Positions 1 through 2,941 of a stretch of 8,547 nt of DNA are shown here, piece after piece. Numbering within the stretch: the stretch's first letter is position 1; each line of letters begins with the position of its first letter. This DNA is from Exiguobacterium sp018617385 (GTDB taxonomy: Bacteria; Bacillota; Bacilli; Exiguobacteriales; Exiguobacteriaceae). A program made the translations under genes and the position numbers. Where the stretch lies: NCBI RefSeq assembly GCF_018617385.1, contig NZ_JACSKA010000014.1, positions 1 through 8,547 on the forward strand, given 5' to 3'. Below the pieces are notes generated by a model. The model saw only the letters and a program-made list of their open reading frames with translations. It ran no database searches and was not told the origin of the DNA.

Positions 1-89
1 AAAAGCGACCCGCACTCTCAAACGTTACTACATTCTCCCTAGTCGGATACGGAACATCGAGCTCCAGATCCAGAGAGCGGAGAGTAAAG
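1..89. repeat. Terminal redundancy, left copy (circular molecule)
   Basis: Bases 1-89 are identical to bases 8459-8547. An exact overlap of the two ends means the window is a circular sequence of about 8,458 bp opened at an arbitrary point, since the open reading frame at the end continues in frame through the beginning. The odd length could equal a k-mer size of an assembler (inference). A true terminal direct repeat of a linear molecule is the less likely alternative, because the repeat lies inside a coding sequence. Confidence 0.93.
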
Positions 90-382
90 TTCTCGTCGCG
101 AGTTATGAATACGACACCGTGAAGCAAGTTGGAACGAAGGACCCCACCGCTCGAATCACAGAACTGAAAGAGGAACTAGACTTCCTAAAAGAAGAGCTCG
201 AACTATTTGAACAGTTCCGTTCGGTATTGCCGGAACACTTAGCTGAAATCTGGGAGCGGGTATTCAATCCGAAGTACGGATACAACAACGAACAAGTGAT
301 GATCCAGCTTAATTATCCCCGCCAGACTTTCTATAAATACAAGAATCAGCTATTCGATTTAGTCGAAGAAACATTTCAGTGA
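1..382 (+). CDS. ArpU/RinA-like phage transcriptional regulator, C-terminal part (starts at 8400)
   Basis: Continuation of the frame starting at 8400; codons are in frame from base 2. A Glu/Lys/Leu-rich coiled coil (about residues 60-85 of 146) is followed by a C-terminal segment resembling a sigma-70 region 4-like helix-turn-helix: LPEHLAEIWERVF, a short linker, then NNEQVMIQLNYPRQTFYKYK. This layout resembles ArpU/RinA/DUF1492-type proteins, which activate late genes in Gram-positive phages (family knowledge). The assignment rests on pattern, not on a search. An internal GTG at 119 would give only 87 aa and lacks an upstream ribosome site, so the start at 8400 is preferred. Carrying such a regulator without late phage genes is odd: it may act on the element's own promoters or on those of a helper phage (inference). 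Confidence 0.6.
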   Translation, partial: KATRTLKRYYILPSRIRNIELQIQRAESKVLVASYEYDTVKQVGTKDPTARITELKEELDFLKEELELFEQFRSVLPEHLAEIWERVFNPKYGYNNEQVMIQLNYPRQTFYKYKNQLFDLVEETFQ

Positions 383-412
383 AGAGGGGCCATGATCGGC
401 TTCCTCTTTTTT
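382..412 (+). terminator. Rho-independent terminator of the ArpU-like gene
   Basis: AAGAGG (382-387) pairs with CCTCTT (403-408), and GGCC (388-391) pairs with GGCT (398-401) with one bulged T. A six-base loop closes the hairpin and a run of T follows to 412. The stem begins at the last base of the stop codon. It isolates the repeat region downstream from read-through. Confidence 0.85.
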
Positions 413-437
413 AATGCAACGAACAATGTATTAAAGC

Positions 438-459
438 AATTACTCGGAAATTACTCGGA
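438..459. repeat. Perfect 11-bp tandem duplication (AATTACTCGGA x2)
   Basis: AATTACTCGGA occurs at 438-448 and again directly at 449-459 without a mismatch. It is the first of the one-helical-turn duplications in this region and lies 26 bp past the terminator of the ArpU-like gene. Confidence 0.9.
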
Positions 460-587
460 GGGCAAGGTTAAGGAAAGGCGTACAGATCTATCCGCCAATG
501 GGGAACGTGCGGCGGCTATTTTTAACTAAAAGTAGTACTTCCTTTTGCTGATTTAGTTTTTATAAAAGCGAAAAGTAGTTTCAGATG

Positions 588-623
588 AACCTCACAAAAC
601 CTCACAAAACCTCACAAAACCCA
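588..623. repeat. 10-bp tandem repeat, about 3.6 copies (CTCACAAAAC)
   Basis: CTCACAAAAC is repeated exactly at 591-600, 601-610 and 611-620, with partial flanking copies. The 10-bp period places each unit on the same face of the helix. It forms the left flank of the first TTCTATATAGG module. Confidence 0.95.
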
Positions 624-630
624 ACATCCG

Positions 631-660
631 TTCTATATAGGCGACTTAACAAAACTTAAC
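631..660. repeat. TTCTATATAGG module, copy 1, with ACTTAAC repeat pair
   Basis: TTCTATATAGG (631-641, containing the palindrome CTATATAG) is followed by ACTTAAC at 644-650 and 654-660, spaced 10 bp. The same layout with different repeat sequences recurs at 801-853. Confidence 0.75.
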
Positions 661-800
661 CTTATTGCCTTAAAGAGCGGAACAATTAATGACAATTTCA
701 CGAAGCGCGATATTTCTCTGGGTAGAAGCGAGAAACCGCTCGCCCGCTGGCTTGATCCGTATCAAACGAATGTTGAGCGGTCAGAAAAATTGGCATCGAG

Positions 801-853
801 AACTTGTCAAAACTTGACATCAATTCTATATAGGGACGTTGACAATTGTTGAC
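801..853. repeat. TTCTATATAGG module, copy 2, flanked by two direct-repeat pairs
   Basis: The left pair is AACTTGTCA/AACTTGACA (801-809, 811-819; one mismatch). TTCTATATAGG lies at 824-834, and the right pair is GTTGAC at 838-843 and 848-853. The left pair also forms an inverted repeat (TTGTCA and TTGACA). Two copies of repeat-palindrome-repeat in 250 bp suggest a compound binding site rather than chance. Confidence 0.75.
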
Positions 854-888
854 GTTCCCAGCCGTAAGGACCTCCGAAAACCACCGTT

Positions 889-936
889 CAAAACATGACA
901 AAACATGATGTTCACAGTGTTCACGCCCGTTCACGC
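889..936. repeat. Adjacent 10-bp repeats: CAAAACATGA x2 and GTTCAC x3
   Basis: CAAAACATGA is duplicated exactly at 889-898 and 899-908. TGTTCAC then follows at 909-915 and 918-924, and GTTCACGC recurs at 919-926 and 929-936. An inverted copy, GTGAACGG (952-959), pairs with CCGTTCAC (927-934). Confidence 0.85.
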
Positions 937-991
937 TCGCCTTTTTGTTTTGTGAACGGCTTAAACGTTGATATAAAGCCATTTCCAAGCC

Positions 992-1009
992 ACTGTTCAC
1001 ACTGTACAC
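992..1009. repeat. 9-bp repeat pair ACTGTTCAC / ACTGTACAC
   Basis: Two adjacent nonamers differ at one base. They share the TTCAC element with the GTTCAC cluster at 909-936. Confidence 0.7.
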
Positions 1010-1070
1010 GCTTTTTCCCTATTTAACGCGTGAAGATGTATCCTCCGAACTAAGGATTGCTTAGTGCAGG

Positions 1071-1088
1071 ACCTGAACAAACCTGAAC
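1071..1088. repeat. 10-bp spaced repeat pair ACCTGAAC
   Basis: ACCTGAAC occurs at 1071-1078 and 1081-1088. A further pair, TTACAG at 1106-1111 and 1115-1120, follows within 20 bp. Confidence 0.8.
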
Positions 1089-1140
1089 TCACTAGCGCAG
1101 ATCCGTTACAGGTTTTACAGTCCATAAAAAGGAGTCCAGT

Positions 1141-1163
1141 AAACCTAAGTAAATGTTAGGTTT
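1141..1163. repeat. Perfect 8-bp inverted repeat AAACCTAA-N7-TTAGGTTT
   Basis: Arms at 1141-1148 and 1156-1163 match without mismatch around a 7-base centre. No T-run follows, so it is more likely a protein site or DNA structure than a terminator. Confidence 0.7.
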
Positions 1164-1297
1164 GTTGAATTTAGAGAGCTATATAAAAAGGTGACGCTAC
1201 TACAAATTACTACATATCAGAGAAATCAGAGGCCCTAAAAAGAGCGGTGACGGGACGAAGCATCCCCTCATTGCAGATTTTGCAGTCCCAAAAAGGG

Positions 1298-1314
1298 TGT
1301 ATTTTGAAAATACA
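1298..1314. repeat. 17-bp perfect palindrome TGTATTTTGAAAATACA
   Basis: Eight-base arms surround a single central G. Flanking GGG (1295-1297) and CCC (1316-1318) extend the pairing with one bulged T, giving about 11 paired bases. It is a plausible dimer operator with TGTA/TACA ends, as in the TACATT sites nearer the recombinase gene. Confidence 0.75.
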
Positions 1315-1410
1315 TCCCATCTGGAGACCCTAAAAAGACGATGCGGTGAAACGCCGTAACATCCCCTCGATACCATGCACTAAAAAATACTAAGTCCGTC
1401 ATTTTGGGTG

Positions 1411-1509
1411 AATGTACGAAAATATACAAAAGAATACATTAAAGTTGTTGATTTATCCCTTACGCTAAGATATTATCGAGGTAAGTAATAAAACAGTACA
1501 TTCAATGTA
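1411..1509. promoter_or_regulatory. TACATT/AATGTA half-sites around the recombinase promoter (candidate operators)
   Basis: AATGTA (1411-1416) and TACATT (1435-1440) form an inverted pair just upstream of the -35. A 13-bp perfect palindrome, TACATT-C-AATGTA, lies at 1497-1509 between promoter and start codon. Half-sites on both sides of the promoter suit repression by looping or occlusion. The regulator is not identified. Confidence 0.5.
1448..1476 (+). promoter_or_regulatory. Sigma-A type promoter of the recombinase operon
   Basis: TTGATT (1448-1453) and TATTAT (1471-1476) are separated by 17 bp, close to the vegetative consensus at both hexamers. The predicted transcription start is near 1483, about 58 bases ahead of the TTG start codon. 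Confidence 0.7.
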
Positions 1510-1540
1510 TTGTTATATAGGCATGGAAGGAGGATATCAG

Positions 1541-2104
1541 TTGAGGAAAGACATTAATGTGCAACCGCTCCGAACCCGCGCTGAAATCGAGGATATGAAA
1601 GATGCGCTCCGTCTGACTGGAGGGGAACGAGATCGGTTCCTCTTCATTCTCGGAATCAATACTGGTTTACGGGTTAGCGACTTGCTGAAGCTGAAGGTAG
1701 GCGACGTATTAAAGCCTGAGGTGACCGTCACCGAACAAAAGACGGGCAAGCGACGTAGAATCAACCTGAGCGGGCTATCGGAGGAAATCGAGCGGTACAC
1801 GCTAGGGAAGAAACCGGATGATTATCTGTTCGCCTCTAGGAAACGGACTCCAGAGGGCGAGACGCGACCGATCACACCGACACAGGCATACCGTTCACTC
1901 CAGAAGGCGGCTAACTTGCTGGAGCGGGACGATATCGGCACGCATACCATGAGAAAGACGTTCGGCTATCACCATTACAAGCGAAACAAAGATGTAGCCA
2001 TCCTCATGGAACTGTTCAATCACGCTTCACCAGCCATCACGAAGCGCTATATCGGAATCAGACAGGATGAAATCGACGAGAGCTTGAAAGGCTTCTCACT
2101 CTAA
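1541..2104 (+). CDS. Core-only tyrosine recombinase/integrase (XerC/FimB-like)
   Basis: The protein cuts and rejoins DNA through a phosphotyrosine intermediate (family knowledge). All catalytic positions can be read, numbered from the TTG start: R44 (TGLRVSD), K67 (EQKTGK), H135 and R138 (THTMRKT), H161 (LFNHAS) and nucleophile Y170 (TKRYIGI). With TTG at 1541 the product is 187 aa, little more than the catalytic domain. The separate N-terminal core-binding domain of phage integrases of 300-400 aa is absent, as in FimB-type proteins. TTG is chosen because AAGGAGG (1527-1533) sits at ideal distance; the ATG at 1505 has no ribosome site and would add 12 residues. It probably integrates the element or resolves its multimers. 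The repeat-rich region upstream is the natural place for its target site. It is co-transcribed with the 108-aa gene 22 bp downstream. Confidence 0.93.
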   Translation: MRKDINVQPLRTRAEIEDMKDALRLTGGERDRFLFILGINTGLRVSDLLKLKVGDVLKPEVTVTEQKTGKRRRINLSGLSEEIERYTLGKKPDDYLFASRKRTPEGETRPITPTQAYRSLQKAANLLERDDIGTHTMRKTFGYHHYKRNKDVAILMELFNHASPAITKRYIGIRQDEIDESLKGFSL

Positions 2105-2126
2105 AACCCAAAGGAGAGAATCAATC

Positions 2127-2453
2127 ATGAATCAAACAATCAACCCTACCAAAGAGCAAATCACAGGACAATACTTCTCTAAACTTGAAAAATTCGAGGA
2201 GCGGCTTAAATCAGCGGGCATCGAGACGGGCGAATACTACGAACTCCTCGACCTCTTCCGTTCTTATACAATGATTGATGCGAAAGAGGAACGCGATCCA
2301 AACGTTAGCGTTGTCGTTTTGGACGACTCACTCGAACGGACGGTGTTAGAGGGTGTAATGATAAGCCCGTCTAGCGCGCTCGTTATCACGGAGGGCGGCC
2401 GCCGTGAAATGATGAAGCGGCTAGAAGCCGGAACACTAAACGAGACCTCGTAA
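2127..2453 (+). CDS. Hypothetical protein (108 aa), second gene of recombinase operon
   Basis: Family not recognised. The start ATG follows AAAGGAGAG (2110-2118), 22 bp after the recombinase stop, so the two are almost certainly one transcript. The N-terminal half looks helical and charged (FSKLEKFEERLKSAG, then EYYELLDLFRSY). The middle reads as beta strands (VSVVVLDD, LVITEGG), and a short basic helix near the end (RREMMKRLEAG) precedes the C terminus. No membrane segment, cysteine cluster or clear helix-turn-helix is seen. Its position would suit a recombination accessory factor, but nothing in the sequence proves that. A bidirectional terminator starts 8 bp past its stop. Confidence 0.8.
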   Translation: MNQTINPTKEQITGQYFSKLEKFEERLKSAGIETGEYYELLDLFRSYTMIDAKEERDPNVSVVVLDDSLERTVLEGVMISPSSALVITEGGRREMMKRLEAGTLNETS

Positions 2454-2460
2454 CAAAAAA

Positions 2461-2488
2461 AGACCTGAGCAGATGCTTGGGTCTGTTT
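2461..2488. terminator. Bidirectional rho-independent terminator
   Basis: AGACCTGAGC (2461-2470) pairs fully with GCTTGGGTCT (2475-2484), using two G-U pairs, around an AGAT loop. GTTTTC follows on the + strand, and seven A precede the stem (2454-2460), which become T7 on the minus strand. It separates the recombinase operon from the replication control region. Confidence 0.85.
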
Positions 2489-2499
2489 TCGTTAAAATC

Positions 2500-2549
2500 G
2501 TTTACTATTCGTTTACTATTCGTGTACTATTCGTTTACTATTCGTGTAC
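2500..2549. repeat. 11-bp iteron array, 4.5 copies (GTTTACTATTC / GTGTACTATTC)
   Basis: Units start at 2500, 2511, 2522 and 2533, with a half unit (GTGTAC) at 2544. Units 1, 2 and 4 are identical; unit 3 and the half unit carry GTG in place of GTT. The array ends 17 bp before the extended -10 at 2567, so it covers the -35 area of the predicted replication promoter. A protein bound here could block or activate that promoter, or initiate replication. The primase-helicase is the obvious candidate binder, but this is inference. Confidence 0.9.
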
Positions 2550-2566
2550 GCGGACGTAATTGTGGA

Positions 2567-2575
2567 TGATATACT
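2567..2575 (+). promoter_or_regulatory. Extended -10 promoter of the primase-helicase transcript
   Basis: TG-A-TATACT (2567-2575) is an extended -10 with five of six consensus bases. There is no good -35 hexamer at the usual distance, where the iteron array lies. The predicted start near 2582 gives a leader of about 360 nt before the ATG at 2942. An overlapping alternative is TTGTGG (2560-2565) with TTATAG (2583-2588), 17 bp apart. Confidence 0.5.
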
Positions 2576-2633
2576 GTAATCGTTATAGACGCTACCCACG
2601 ATTTCAACAGCGTGATATAGTAGCTTTAGACAT

Positions 2634-2670
2634 AAAAAAAGACCAGCAAAGGCGGCAACCTACGCTGATC
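2634..2670 (-). terminator. Minus-strand rho-independent terminator inside the replication leader
   Basis: On the minus strand GATCAGC (2670-2664) pairs throughout with GCTGGTC (2647-2641), with one G-U pair, and is followed by T7 (2640-2634). On the + strand the same stem has a C-A mismatch and no T-run follows it, so the signal is for minus transcription. No minus-strand gene precedes it, which points to a short non-coding transcript. Confidence 0.7.
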
Positions 2671-2735
2671 CAAACAAGTCAACCCCTACCACAGAGTTGA
2701 ATATATTGTTGTGTTCGCCTAAACGAACTCTACAC
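2634..2735 (-). ncRNA. Predicted antisense RNA (countertranscript) to the primase-helicase leader
   Basis: Inferred from a minus-strand promoter-like pair (TTTACA 2770-2765, TAAATT 2747-2742, 17 bp apart) and the minus-strand terminator ending at 2634. The expected RNA is about 100 nt; starting from the alternative TATAAT at 2791-2786 it would be about 145 nt. It would be fully complementary to the leader of the primase-helicase mRNA, as are the copy-number control RNAs of pT181 and pIP501/pAMbeta1 plasmids (established examples). There is no direct evidence of transcription. Confidence 0.4.
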
Positions 2736-2792
2736 ATCTATAATTTAACCCGAAGTCCCAAGTTTGTAAACATCGGGAAACGGCGATTATAG
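2693..2792 (+). promoter_or_regulatory. Structured leader with mutually exclusive hairpins
   Basis: AGAGTT (2693-2698) can pair with AACTCT (2726-2731). GTTCG (2713-2717) can pair with CGAAC (2724-2728), but the two share bases 2726-2728 and so exclude each other. Next, CTATAAT (2738-2744) pairs with ATTATAG (2786-2792), enclosing CCCG/CGGG (2749-2752, 2774-2777). Alternative pairings upstream of a terminator suit an attenuator. I did not find a strong antiterminator partner for the terminator stem. Confidence 0.4.
2742..2770 (-). promoter_or_regulatory. Candidate minus-strand promoter of the antisense RNA
   Basis: Read on the minus strand, TTTACA (2770-2765) and TAAATT (2747-2742) are spaced by 17 bp. 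A second option is a perfect TATAAT at 2791-2786, whose best -35, TTGAAA (2810-2805), is only 13 bp away. Which one is used, if either, cannot be told. Confidence 0.35.
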
Positions 2793-2880
2793 GACGGAGA
2801 GCGCTTTCAAGAGACGAAACCAACGCTAACGAGACGTATCGCCTTTTGGGTACGTCAACTTAAACATATTCAATTAATCT

Positions 2881-2912
2881 ACGGCTACGGGGAACCCCTG
2901 TGCCGTTTTTTT
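2881..2912 (+). terminator. Rho-independent terminator/attenuator just upstream of the primase-helicase start
   Basis: ACGGC (2881-2885) pairs with GCCGT (2902-2906), and AC-GGG pairs with CCC-GT across single bulged T residues, with a GAAC loop. T7 (2906-2912) follows. The signal ends 30 bp before the start codon, and no gene sits upstream on this transcript to be ended. It therefore most likely regulates the gene behind it by premature termination. Confidence 0.75.
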
Positions 2913-2941
2913 ATGTCCCTAAACAGAAAAGAGGTGAAAAG

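Larger units (their letters stand above)
1125..1390. repeat. About 50-bp periodic degenerate array (TAAAAAG units with dyad cores)
   Basis: TAAAAAG-like A-tracts start at 1125, 1184, 1236, 1289 (CAAAAAG), 1331 and 1381, giving spacings of 59, 52, 53, 42 and 50 bp. Units 3 to 5 share CCCTAAAAAG or CCCAAAAAG at the start and CATCCC(C/A)TC toward the end, with unrelated cores between. Most cores hold an inverted or direct repeat: AAACCTAA/TTAGGTTT (1141-1163), TACTACA pair (1198-1214), GGGA/TCCC, the 1298-1314 palindrome, CGG/CCG with GATG/CATC. The spacing is near five helical turns, so phased A-tract bending is possible (inference). Confidence 0.6.
383..1504. other. Repeat-dense intergenic region, candidate origin/regulatory/attachment region
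   Basis: No convincing coding sequence is seen in these 1.1 kb on either strand. The region instead holds many short direct repeats spaced 9-11 bp, which differ in sequence from cluster to cluster: 438-459, 588-623, 644-660, 682-697, 801-819, 838-853, 889-908, 909-936, 992-1009, 1071-1088, 1106-1120, 1198-1214 and 1271-1285. It also holds palindromes and a ~50 bp periodic array (1125-1390). Small hairpins are seen at 728-743 (GCGAG/CTCGC), 927-959 (CCGTTCAC/GTGAACGG) and 1050-1064 (CTAAG/CTTAG). Dense one-turn repeats are typical of protein-loaded control regions such as origins, centromeres or recombination sites. Which of these applies here is not shown by the sequence. Confidence 0.75.

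Noticed and set aside
698..1009. 103-aa open frame on the minus strand in the repeat region
   Set aside because: It overlaps several direct repeats, has no convincing ribosome site and no recognisable domain; the strand is otherwise empty of genes.
1125..1390. CRISPR-like array
   Set aside because: Repeats are too short and degenerate, the cores are self-complementary, unit length varies from 42 to 59 bp and no cas gene is present.
383..1504. Rolling-circle double-strand origin
   Set aside because: No HUH-type Rep protein is encoded and no nick-site hairpin of a known family could be recognised.
1505..1540. ATG at 1505 as recombinase start
   Set aside because: It overlaps the TACATT palindrome, and the AAGGAGG at 1527-1533 would lie inside the gene; that site fits the TTG at 1541.
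2900..2941. Upstream GTG start for the primase-helicase (14 extra residues)
   Set aside because: The GTG lies in the stem of the attenuator hairpin and has no ribosome site; the ATG at 2942 has a good one.
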